Below, piece by piece: positions 1 to 6,723 of a stretch of DNA of 6,723 nt. The DNA is taken from positions 1 to 6,723 of the forward strand of contig JAURMS010000246.1 of the NCBI GenBank assembly GCA_030830595.1. Reading direction: 5' to 3'. The notes under the pieces are model-generated. The model saw only the letters and a program-made list of their open reading frames with translations, was not told where the DNA came from and searched no databases. The stretch is from Gammaproteobacteria bacterium (GTDB lineage: Bacteria > Pseudomonadota > Gammaproteobacteria > Steroidobacterales > Steroidobacteraceae). Position 1 is the stretch's first letter. Every line of letters starts with the position of its first letter. The translations under genes and the position numbers were made by a program.

Positions 1-2671
1 GGCTGTTGGACTCGGCCAGCATGAACACCGGCTTGATGGCGTCGAGCTCGCGCCTGAGCTGCTCCCAGAAGTCCAGCGGCACGTAACCTGCTACGTCGGC
101 CCGGAATCCGTCCACGCCGACCTCGCCGACCCAGTACTTCATCGCCTCGGTCATGTAGCGGCGCAGGCCGGGCTGGGAGTAGTCGAACTCGATGATGTCC
201 GACCAGTCCCACCAGGAGGTGGGGTGGAACGCGCCCTTCCAGTCACGCTCATACCATTCAGGGTGTGACTCCACCAGCGGATTGTCCCAGGCGCTGTGGT
301 TGGCGACCCAGTCGAGGATCACCTTCATGCCCAGCCGGTGCGCTTCATCGATGAAGCGGCGCAGGTCGTCAAGCGAACCGAATTCCGGGTTGACGCCGTA
401 GTAGTCGCGCACCGAGTAGGGACTGCCCAGGCTGCCCTTGCGGTTCTTCTCCCCGATCGGGTGGATCGGCATCAGCCACAGGATGTCCACCCCCAGTGCC
501 TGCAGGCGTGGCAGTTGCCGGACGGCTGCCTGCAGCGTGCCCTCAGGGGTGAATTGACGCAGGTTGACCTGGTACATGACGGCATCGCGCGACCAGTCGG
601 GTGGCGTGACCTCTACGGCCTGGCCAGGCGCGTAGGGATCAAGCGCCTTCAGTCGCACGGCAAAGCCGCCGCCGGCGCCCATGCGCAGGCGCCAGCGGTC
701 GCCGCGGCGGGCCTCGCGCGTCTCGATCACCAGGTCCTCCGGCGCGTCCTGCCAGTCGGCCTCTGCCCCGTCCCGGTAGAGCGTTGCCTGATAGCGCCGG
801 CCCGGTTCCAGGAAGTCGAGTGCGACCTCCACTTCCCGGGCCTGGTCGTCGTTGACCCCGCCCAGATACCAGTCATCGCCAGCTCGGTCACGCCGGGCCA
901 TCACCACGTGCTCGCCTATGGATGCGGACAGCACGCGCGTCTCCTGCCAGTCGACCGGCACATCCTTGATGAACTGGAAGGGCCGTGGGAAGCGCTCGTA
1001 ATGTTCCGGCAGGTCGGCCGCCATCTGGATGGGGCTGTAGACCACGACATAGAGTGCCAGCTGGCGGGCGAGCGTCGACTGGATACGCGCTCCATGCCGG
1101 CCGGTCAGGCTCAGGACGCCAGGGGTGTAGTCCATCGGCCCGGACAGCATGCGGGTGAAGACCAGGGTGGGCACGTGCGAGGGTGGATTGGGCGGTACAC
1201 CCCAGGCGTCGTACTCCTGGCCGCGGGCGCCTTCGCGGGACACCCAGTTGGGATACGTGCGACGCAGTCCCGTGTCCTTGATCGGCTCGTGGGGATTGAT
1301 GGCGATCTGTCGCTTGGCTGCTTCCTTGACCACCGTCAGGTGATGACGGGCCAGCGCCTGTCCGTCATGCCATTCATGCAGCAGGCGTCCGTCAGGCGCC
1401 GCCACCTTGGCGCCGCCGGCGTCCGCGACGTAGCCGGTCTTGATGCTGTCGATGCCGAGCCGCGCCGCGAGGTCGAGGGCATCGCCGAGCTGCGCTTCGT
1501 AGTGGGCGACGTGTCCAGAGGTCTCGTGGTGGCCGATCAGGCGCACGCCCTTCTCGCGCGCATAGCGGGCCAGGCCCTCCAGATCGTAATCGGGGTAGGC
1601 TCGCGTGAAGCTGAAATCCTGCCCGTTGGCGAACCAGTCACCGTCCCAGCCCTCATTCCAGCCCTCGACCAACACCCCCCGGAAACCATGCTCGGCCGCG
1701 AAGTCGATGTAGCGGCGGACGTTGGCGGTGGTGGCGCCGTGGCGCTCGCCCGAGGCCCAGCTCTCGGTGTCGAGGTGCAGGCTCCACCACACGCCCACGT
1801 ACTTGTAGGGTTCCACCCATGAGACGTCGCCCAGTGCATTGGGCTCGTTGAGGTTCAGGACCAGGTCGGACTCGTACAGGCCTCCAGCCGTGGAAGCGAC
1901 TTGCAGCGTGCGCCAGGGCGTGGTGAACGGCGCGGCGCGGCTCACCTTGGGGCCTTCGGCGGCCGGTGCCAGCTCGGCGCGCAACCTGCGCCCCTCGACC
2001 CGCTGCAGCCACATGCCCGAGTAATCAACCAGGGCCGCCTCGTGCAGGGCTAGATGAGTGCCATCCTCAAAGCGGAAAGTGACTGGCGTGTGTACCCGCG
2101 AGAGTTCCTCGACCGGGGTGCGGGCATAAAGGTACTCGTAGCGGTTCCACTCACCCGCCGGGATCCACCAGGCGGTGGCGGGTCGCGCCAGATGAAACTC
2201 GGTCAGCTCCTCGGCGATGTTGACCTGCTGCAGCGCTTCCTGCTCTGGAAAGCGATAGCGGAAGCCGATCCCGTCGTCGAAGGCGCGGAAGGTGACTTCC
2301 AGCCGTCGGCCCAGGCCGCCCCTCTCACGCAGGCCCACGTTCAACTCGTTGTAGTGGTTGCGCGACCAACGCCGCTCGCCCCAGGGCTGCTCCCAGGTTT
2401 CATCGAAGCTCGACCGCTCGCTCGACTCCACCATGAAGTTGCGCTCGAGCTTCGGTCCGTCACTGAGCAGGAAGCCGAGCCGGGACTCGGCGATGATCGG
2501 CTGGCCCTGTCGGTCCACCCGGTAGCCCGGCCGTCCCTCACCATTGAGGGCGAAGGTGACCGTGAGCAAACCGTTCGGCGACTCGAGGACCAGGCCGCCG
2601 TGGTGGGGCTCCGCGGCCAGGGCCAGCGGCATCAGCAGGCATGTCAGCGCCAGCGAAGCCAGCAACCTCAT
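1..2671 (-). CDS. GH97 alpha-glucosidase fused to a GH13 alpha-amylase domain (partial, 3' end outside window)
   Basis: A single frame runs from the ATG at 2671 to the left edge with no stop, at least 890 codons. Residues 1-20 form a Sec signal peptide (MRLLASL start, LALA/A cleavage), so the protein is exported. Residues about 20-676 are a full GH97 enzyme. The glutamates used by inverting GH97 enzymes such as SusB are present: E383 in GHHETSG, E462 in NPHEPIKDTG, E480 and E486 in REGARGQE, followed by GPMDYTPG. The spacing E462/E480/E486 equals E508/E526/E532 of SusB as I recall it, which assigns base/calcium-ligand and acid roles. GH97 proteins normally stop near the GGFAVRLKA motif (about 676). 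Here a linker of roughly 15 residues leads into a GH13 barrel: AVMYQVNLRQF (697 on), DWVANHS (787-793), GFRADVA with nucleophile D859, and MLAES with acid/base E887. The transition-state Asp lies beyond the window. The likely role is conversion of maltooligosaccharides to glucose. The gene is translationally coupled to the upstream amylase. The family calls are firm; the substrate is inferred. Confidence 0.92.
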   Translation of the reverse strand, partial: MRLLASLALTCLLMPLALAAEPHHGGLVLESPNGLLTVTFALNGEGRPGYRVDRQGQPIIAESRLGFLLSDGPKLERNFMVESSERSSFDETWEQPWGERRWSRNHYNELNVGLRERGGLGRRLEVTFRAFDDGIGFRYRFPEQEALQQVNIAEELTEFHLARPATAWWIPAGEWNRYEYLYARTPVEELSRVHTPVTFRFEDGTHLALHEAALVDYSGMWLQRVEGRRLRAELAPAAEGPKVSRAAPFTTPWRTLQVASTAGGLYESDLVLNLNEPNALGDVSWVEPYKYVGVWWSLHLDTESWASGERHGATTANVRRYIDFAAEHGFRGVLVEGWNEGWDGDWFANGQDFSFTRAYPDYDLEGLARYAREKGVRLIGHHETSGHVAHYEAQLGDALDLAARLGIDSIKTGYVADAGGAKVAAPDGRLLHEWHDGQALARHHLTVVKEAAKRQIAINPHEPIKDTGLRRTYPNWVSREGARGQEYDAWGVPPNPPSHVPTLVFTRMLSGPMDYTPGVLSLTGRHGARIQSTLARQLALYVVVYSPIQMAADLPEHYERFPRPFQFIKDVPVDWQETRVLSASIGEHVVMARRDRAGDDWYLGGVNDDQAREVEVALDFLEPGRRYQATLYRDGAEADWQDAPEDLVIETREARRGDRWRLRMGAGGGFAVRLKALDPYAPGQAVEVTPPDWSRDAVMYQVNLRQFTPEGTLQAAVRQLPRLQALGVDILWLMPIHPIGEKNRKGSLGSPYSVRDYYGVNPEFGSLDDLRRFIDEAHRLGMKVILDWVANHSAWDNPLVESHPEWYERDWKGAFHPTSWWDWSDIIEFDYSQPGLRRYMTEAMKYWVGEVGVDGFRADVAGYVPLDFWEQLRRELDAIKPVFMLAESNS

Positions 2672-4491
2672 GGCCTGCTCCCGGCTCGACATACCATGAA
2701 GCCAAAGGCGGGCAGGTCGATGGCCAGGCTGCCGGGGGCCCGGGCCTTTGCGGGGCAGGGACCGTGGAGGGGTTCGAAATCCAGCGAGTTTGCCTCGACC
2801 TCGACGTTGGCCAGCAGGCGCTCGCCGGAGGTGTTGTAGACCAGCACGTACTCCCGCCCGTCCCCTGGATCGAAGCGCGACACGGCGAACAGGCCAGGTC
2901 CGTCCTCGGTGTAGTTGCGGGTCACCTGCCTGCCGCGCCGCAGCGCGGCGTGCTCTCCCCTGAGGGTGGCCAGTCCTGCCACCAGTCGGTACAGCGGATG
3001 GCCGATATCGAAGTTGCTGTCGGCGGTAGTGGCCTCGGTCCCGAGAAGGGCCATCTGGTTGTACTCGGCAACCCGGCTGGGAAACAGCGTCTGGCGGGCC
3101 GACTGGTCGCCACCGCGGCCGACGAACCCCTGTTCATCGCCGGAGTAGATGGTAGGCACCCCGCGCAGGGTCAGCAGCAGGCCATGGGCCAGCATGACCC
3201 GCGCCAGGGCCTCGTCGCGCCCCGTTCCCGGGCGTTCGCGCTCGATGAAGTGGGCGAAGCGGCCGAAATCGTGGTTACTGATGAAGGTAGGCAGGCTCAG
3301 GGCGGCCGGCTCACCGCCCCGGTACAGCACGTCGTTGGCGAACAGCGTGGCCAGCACCGAGGTGGGGGCGGAGCCCGCCACGGTATCCCGTACCGCCGCT
3401 GCGAAGGCGAAGTCCAGCACCGAGGGGAAGGCCGCCTTGTGGGTGTAACGCGCGAGCAGGGAAGTTTCGCCAGCCTGCTCGGTGAATACCTCGCCGAAGA
3501 TGTGGAAGTTGGGCACGCCCCTGGCGTGGGCGCGCTCGAGCATGGCCGGCACGAAGGCCACCCAGAACTCGTCGTTGACATGCTTGGCGGTGTCGACCCT
3601 GAAGCCGTCGATGGCGTAACGGTCGATCCAGTCGCCGAAGATGTCGATGAAGCCGGCTACGACCCGTGGGTTCTCGGTCATCAGGTCATCGAGGCCGACG
3701 AAGTCACCCATGGTCGAGCTCTCGCCGCTGAAGGTGGTGTTGCCCCGGTTGTGGTACCAGATCGGGTCGTTAAGCCACGCCGGGACCTTGACCTCCTGCT
3801 CCGGCTCCGGCACGAACGGGGTGTAGGCGAAATCCGGCCGGGTGAGCCGCGCAAAATTGTCCGCGGTTTGGCCCGTGGGTCCGTCGCCCAGGAAACCCTC
3901 GTTGATGCGCTCCCCGTCCGGGCCGCCCACGGTCGAATAGGGATAGTCCGCGCGCGAGCGGTAGCGGCAGGCGCTCTCCGGGCATTCGCGATATCCGATT
4001 ACGTCCGCCGTGTGGTTGGTGATGATGTCCATGTACAGCTTCATGCCGCGTGCGCGCAGCGCCGTCACCAGTTCCTCGAATTCCTCTTCGCTGCCGAAGT
4101 GCGGGTCGACCCTGGTGAAGTCGGTGATCCAGTAGCCGTGGTAACCCGCCGACTCGTTCCCGCGATCGCCCTGCACCGGCTTGTTGCGATAGATCGGTCC
4201 CAGCCAGATGGCCGTGGCGCCCATGGCCTGGATGTAATCCAGCCGATCGATGAGGCCGCGCAGGTCACCGCCGTTGTAGAAGCCCTTGGACTCGGGATCG
4301 AAGCCGGTCAGCAGTCGGTCACCCTGGAGGCCACCCCGGTCGTTGCCCGGATCCCCATTCTCGAAGCGGTCAGGAAGGAGGAAATAGACCACCTCGTCCT
4401 GCGGCAAGCGCTGGCGGAAATCGCCCTGTGCGGCGAACGTGAAGAGTGGGAACAGGGCGAGGAAAAAAGCCAGTCGGGCACGAGACATCAT
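2668..4491 (-). CDS. Secreted GH13 alpha-amylase
   Basis: This 607-residue protein is predicted to hydrolyse internal alpha-1,4 bonds of starch or maltodextrin outside the cytoplasm. Residues 1-22 are a Sec signal peptide (basic MMSRAR, then a Phe/Leu-rich core, cleavage near FAA/QG). The (beta/alpha)8 barrel starts with VVYFLLPDRF (34-43). Conserved regions are visible in order: DIITNH (155-160), GFRVDTAKH with R298 and nucleophile D300, FGEVF with acid/base E334, and ISNHD with D408. All three catalytic acids are therefore intact. From about residue 520 to 600 there is a beta-rich C-terminal domain. Cysteine pairs C170/C175 and C579/C601 could form disulfides, which fits an exported protein. 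It is the first gene of the minus-strand operon. Its TGA overlaps the start of the GH97-GH13 gene. It belongs to a different GH13 branch from the domain fused to GH97, so the two are not a recent duplication. Neopullulanase or cyclomaltodextrinase activity cannot be excluded from sequence alone. Confidence 0.94.
   Translation of the reverse strand: MMSRARLAFFLALFPLFTFAAQGDFRQRLPQDEVVYFLLPDRFENGDPGNDRGGLQGDRLLTGFDPESKGFYNGGDLRGLIDRLDYIQAMGATAIWLGPIYRNKPVQGDRGNESAGYHGYWITDFTRVDPHFGSEEEFEELVTALRARGMKLYMDIITNHTADVIGYRECPESACRYRSRADYPYSTVGGPDGERINEGFLGDGPTGQTADNFARLTRPDFAYTPFVPEPEQEVKVPAWLNDPIWYHNRGNTTFSGESSTMGDFVGLDDLMTENPRVVAGFIDIFGDWIDRYAIDGFRVDTAKHVNDEFWVAFVPAMLERAHARGVPNFHIFGEVFTEQAGETSLLARYTHKAAFPSVLDFAFAAAVRDTVAGSAPTSVLATLFANDVLYRGGEPAALSLPTFISNHDFGRFAHFIERERPGTGRDEALARVMLAHGLLLTLRGVPTIYSGDEQGFVGRGGDQSARQTLFPSRVAEYNQMALLGTEATTADSNFDIGHPLYRLVAGLATLRGEHAALRRGRQVTRNYTEDGPGLFAVSRFDPGDGREYVLVYNTSGERLLANVEVEANSLDFEPLHGPCPAKARAPGSLAIDLPAFGFMVCRAGSRP
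2678..2682 (-). promoter_or_regulatory. Ribosome binding site of the GH97-GH13 gene inside the upstream amylase
   Basis: GGGAG on the minus strand lies 6 bases before the ATG at 2671, within the last codons of the GH13 amylase gene. Together with the ATGA stop/start overlap (2671-2668) it supports this start and suggests translational coupling of the two enzymes. Confidence 0.6.
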
Positions 4492-4493
4492 GA

Positions 4494-4499
4494 CCTCTC
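4494..4499 (-). promoter_or_regulatory. Ribosome binding site of the GH13 amylase, favouring the second of two ATGs
   Basis: On the minus strand GAGAGG is followed by TC and then two consecutive ATG codons (4491-4489 and 4488-4486). The spacing is 2 bases to the first and 5 bases to the second, so initiation at 4488 looks more natural. The mature protein would not change, because the extra Met is in the signal peptide. Confidence 0.5.
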
Positions 4500-4582
4500 T
4501 TGTCCAGTACAGAGACGCGGTTTTTTGTTTTCCCGCAACAAGATAACCGCCTTACTCGAGGCTGCGCGCAAATTAAATAACG

Positions 4583-4596
4583 TGCATACGATTTCA
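4583..4596. promoter_or_regulatory. Degenerate second operator copy
   Basis: TGCATACGATTTCA matches the perfect palindrome at 4602-4615 at 11 of 14 positions, with the left half-site TGCATACG identical. The two centres are 19 bp apart, a little under two helical turns, so two dimers could bind on roughly the same face. It lies closer to the amylase operon and could be an auxiliary site. The chance of an 8-base direct repeat here without function is not negligible. Confidence 0.4.
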
Positions 4597-4601
4597 TGGT
4601 T

Positions 4602-4615
4602 TGCATACGTATGCA
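4602..4615. promoter_or_regulatory. Perfect 14-bp palindrome, candidate LacI-family operator
   Basis: TGCATACGTATGCA is exactly self-complementary and has a central CG step, the usual form of operators bound by LacI/GalR-family sugar regulators. It lies between the two divergent transcription units and immediately upstream of the candidate receptor promoter, so one regulator bound here could affect both. The bases just outside (T at 4601, G at 4616) do not extend the symmetry. The palindrome is seen directly. The regulator family and its maltose or glucose effector are inferred, and no regulator gene is in the window. Confidence 0.6.
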
Positions 4616-4619
4616 GTCG

Positions 4620-4648
4620 TTGCGAACCGCCTCGTCTGGGCTTAAAAC
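4620..4648 (+). promoter_or_regulatory. Candidate sigma70-type promoter for the TonB-dependent receptor
   Basis: TTGCGA (4620-4625) and TAAAAC (4643-4648) are separated by 17 bases. Each matches the sigma70 consensus at 4 of 6 positions. Transcription would begin near 4655, giving a leader of about 50 bases before the ATG at 4706. The perfect palindrome ends only 4 bases upstream of the -35 box. This is a weak match, made plausible mainly by its position. Confidence 0.3.
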
Positions 4649-4705
4649 CAACACTGAACACGTTTGCGTCGCCAACACACCACACTTTTTGGGGGACTGA
4701 TAATC

Positions 4706-6723
4706 ATGGCCAAGGTGAAGGCTCGTTTGCTTCCACGCCGCAAGGCATTGTCCATCGCCATTGCCGGTGCGCTCGCACTGCCCGCGGCAGCAGGTGCACA
4801 GGATGTCGTGCTGGAGGAAATCGTCGTCAGCAGCTTCCGCGAAAGCCTGATGGATTCGATGGACATCAAGAAGAACTCCGACTCCATCGTCGAGGCCGTC
4901 ACTGCCGAGGAAATCGGCAAGCTGCCCGACATCAGCATCGCCGAATCCATCGCGCGCCTGCCGGGACTGACCGCCCAGCGTCTCAATGGACGTGGCCAGG
5001 TCATCAGCGTGCGCGGTTTGTCGCCGGACTTCACCACCGCGCTCCTCAATGGTCGTGAGCAGGTCACGACCGGTGACAACCGGGGCGTGGAATTCGACCA
5101 GTTTCCCTCCGAGTTGCTTTCGGGCGTGGTCGTTTACAAGACCCCCGACGCCGGCCTGATCGGCCAGGGCCTCGCCGGCACCGTCGATCTGCGCACCGTT
5201 CGCCCCTTGCAATATGGCAAGCAGGCCCTTGCCGGCAATATCCGCTACGAGATGACGGAGCTGGACGCGTTGAATGCGGGCTCCGCTGACGATGGCTGGC
5301 GCTACTCGCTGTCCTACGTCGACCAGTTCGCGGATGGCACCGTGGGCCTCGCCCTCGGCTTCGCGCACATGAGCAACCCCAGCCAGGAGGAGCGGTTCAA
5401 CGCCTGGGGCTATCCGGGTGGCCCGGATGACAACCTCATCATCGGTGGTTCCAAGCCCTACGTGCGCTCCAGCGAGTTGAAGCGCGACGGCATCATCGGC
5501 GTGCTGGAGTTCCAGCCGACCGATAACTTCAATGCCGCCATCGACATGTACTACTCCGAGTTCGAGGAGGACCAGCAGCTGCGCGGCATCGAGCTGCCGT
5601 TGTGGTGGTCCTCTGCCCAGTTCCAGCCCGGTTATTCCTCGGCCGACGGACTGGTCACCGAGGGCACTTTCGCCAACGTCCGTGGCGTGATGCGCAACGA
5701 CGTCACCTCGCGCAAGTCGGAGGTGTTTTCCTCTGGCGTCAACCTCGAATTTGCCATGGGCAGCGATTGGACCGGCGAGGTGGACTTTGGCCACTCAAAG
5801 GTGGATCGTAACGACCTGATCCTGGAGACCTACTCGGGCATCCCGCAGAGCTCCGAGACGGCCGATACCCTGAGCTTCGTATGGTCGGATCGCGGTCCGG
5901 TGTTCACCCCGACCTTTGACTATGGCGACGCCAGCCAGGTCTTCCTGACCAGCCCACAGGGCTGGGGCGGTGACGTGGTGCCGGGTGGCCAGCTGGGCTA
6001 TTCCAACCAGCCGAGCATCGAGGACGAGTTGAACCAGATCCGCCTCAGCGCCAAGCGCGACGTCTCCTTCGGTCCCTTGACCGAAATGGAGATTGGCGTC
6101 AACTACGGCAAGCGCGAGAAGCAACTGGTCGCCGACGAGTTCTTCCTTGGCCTGGCGAGCGGCGCCACTGCGGCGTCGATCCCCAACGTCACCGGACTCA
6201 CCGACCTCGGCTTCCTGGGCATCGACGGCATGGTCAGCTACAACCCACGTGAACTGATCAAGGACGGCGTGTATTCGCTGACCCGCAATCCCAACGGCGA
6301 CGTGGCGATCAAGAGCTGGCAGGTCGAGGAGGAAGTGACCCTCGGCTACGTCAAGTTCACCATCGACACCGATCTCGGCAACGTGCCCATGACCGGCAAC
6401 ATCGGCGTGCAGTTCGTCGACACCGACCAGAGCTCCACGGCGATCTCGGCGAGCGGCGGCGGCTCGGGCGTGGCGCTGGTGCCGACCACGGGCGGCACGA
6501 GTTATACCGACGTGCTGCCGAGCCTGAACGTGACCTGGGACTTCGGCAATGAGAACTATCTGCGCTTTGCCGCCGCCCGGACCATGGCCAGGCCGCGCAT
6601 GGACGAAATGCGTGCCTCGCGTACCTACGGCTATAACCCGACGCTGGCCAGTTCCACGGACATCAACGCCTCGCCATGGAGCGCCGGCGGTGGCAACCCG
6701 GAACTGGAGCCGTGGATCGCCAA
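4706..6723 (+). CDS. TonB-dependent outer-membrane receptor, probably for maltodextrins (partial, 3' end outside window)
   Basis: This is an outer-membrane channel that takes up substrate using TonB-ExbBD energy. The window holds 672 codons plus two bases; related receptors usually run to about 850-1000 residues, so the end of the barrel is missing. Residues 1-31 are a signal peptide (basic MAKVKARLLPRRK, Ala/Leu core, cleavage AGA/QD). A TonB-box-like stretch LEEIVVS sits at 36-42. The plug domain spans about 58-168 and includes EEIGKLPDISIAESIARLPG, SVRGL, ALLNGREQ and GTVDLRTVRPL, motifs typical of the Xanthomonas/Caulobacter receptor subfamily. The barrel follows, with FAAARTMARPRMDE (621-634) and ending in NPELEPWIA. 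The start at 4706 is supported by the signal peptide and by GGGGGA at 4691-4696, nine bases upstream. The maltodextrin substrate is inferred only from the divergent amylase operon. There is no SusD partner, as expected outside Bacteroidetes. Confidence 0.94.
   Translation, partial: MAKVKARLLPRRKALSIAIAGALALPAAAGAQDVVLEEIVVSSFRESLMDSMDIKKNSDSIVEAVTAEEIGKLPDISIAESIARLPGLTAQRLNGRGQVISVRGLSPDFTTALLNGREQVTTGDNRGVEFDQFPSELLSGVVVYKTPDAGLIGQGLAGTVDLRTVRPLQYGKQALAGNIRYEMTELDALNAGSADDGWRYSLSYVDQFADGTVGLALGFAHMSNPSQEERFNAWGYPGGPDDNLIIGGSKPYVRSSELKRDGIIGVLEFQPTDNFNAAIDMYYSEFEEDQQLRGIELPLWWSSAQFQPGYSSADGLVTEGTFANVRGVMRNDVTSRKSEVFSSGVNLEFAMGSDWTGEVDFGHSKVDRNDLILETYSGIPQSSETADTLSFVWSDRGPVFTPTFDYGDASQVFLTSPQGWGGDVVPGGQLGYSNQPSIEDELNQIRLSAKRDVSFGPLTEMEIGVNYGKREKQLVADEFFLGLASGATAASIPNVTGLTDLGFLGIDGMVSYNPRELIKDGVYSLTRNPNGDVAIKSWQVEEEVTLGYVKFTIDTDLGNVPMTGNIGVQFVDTDQSSTAISASGGGSGVALVPTTGGTSYTDVLPSLNVTWDFGNENYLRFAAARTMARPRMDEMRASRTYGYNPTLASSTDINASPWSAGGGNPELEPWIA

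Noticed and set aside
296..1822. Plus-strand open frame of 508 codons antisense to the GH97-GH13 gene
   Set aside because: It lies opposite the well-supported fusion gene, has no signal peptide or family motif, and is best explained by codon bias on the other strand.
2609..2671. Lipoprotein signal for the GH97-GH13 protein (Cys at residue 11)
   Set aside because: The residues before the Cys (ALT) do not make a good lipobox and the Cys is inside the hydrophobic core. A cleavage after LALA by signal peptidase I fits better.
4517..4536. GCGG...CCGC around a T-rich stretch, considered as a hairpin or terminator
   Set aside because: The stem is only 4 bases with a 12-base loop, and it sits in the leader of the amylase gene, where no gene ends.
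4572..4577. TTTAAT on the minus strand as a -10 box for the amylase operon
   Set aside because: It matches 5 of 6 consensus bases, but no acceptable -35 hexamer lies 16-18 bases upstream. The amylase promoter is left unassigned.
2641..5058. Plus-strand open frame of 805 codons antisense to the GH13 amylase and running into the receptor gene
   Set aside because: Its translation shows no recognisable family motif, it is Arg/Gly/Val-rich as expected of a GC-rich antisense frame, and it lies opposite a gene with intact catalytic motifs.
4370..5794. Minus-strand open frame of 474 codons covering the intergenic region and the start of the receptor gene
   Set aside because: It overlaps two real genes and the palindrome region, and its sequence is a reverse shadow of the receptor gene with no domain recognisable to me.

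Overview
The window looks like a GC-rich gammaproteobacterium of the Xanthomonadales/Lysobacterales type. This is inferred from the TonB-dependent receptor, whose plug motifs match the Xanthomonas/Caulobacter receptor subfamily, from the high-GC codon use, and from the absence of any SusD-like gene. No taxonomic marker is present, so the placement is tentative.

The layout is a divergent alpha-glucan (starch/maltodextrin) utilisation locus. On the minus strand an operon starts near 4491. Its first gene (4491 to 2668) encodes a secreted GH13 alpha-amylase of 607 residues. It overlaps the next gene by 4 bases (ATGA). That second gene starts at 2671 and runs off the left edge of the window without a stop. 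Translation shows one uninterrupted frame of at least 890 codons. It joins a complete SusB-like GH97 alpha-glucosidase (about residues 20-676) to a second, different GH13 catalytic domain (from about residue 690). This natural two-enzyme fusion is the most notable item in the window. On the plus strand a TonB-dependent outer-membrane receptor starts at 4706 and runs off the right edge after 672 codons.

The 214-base intergenic region (4492-4705) is AT-richer than the genes. It carries a perfect 14-bp palindrome with a central CG (4602-4615), the form expected of a LacI-family operator. A degenerate copy of the same site lies 19 bp away (4583-4596), and a weak sigma70-like promoter points toward the receptor.

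Inferred working model: the GH13 amylase cuts the glucan, the receptor imports the oligosaccharides across the outer membrane, and the exported GH97-GH13 protein degrades them further to glucose. A shared repressor or activator acting between the two divergent units would control both. The inner-membrane sugar transporter and the regulator gene, usual in such loci, are not in the window. No RNA genes, mobile elements, CRISPR arrays or terminators were seen. The long open frames antisense to the three genes look like by-products of high GC.
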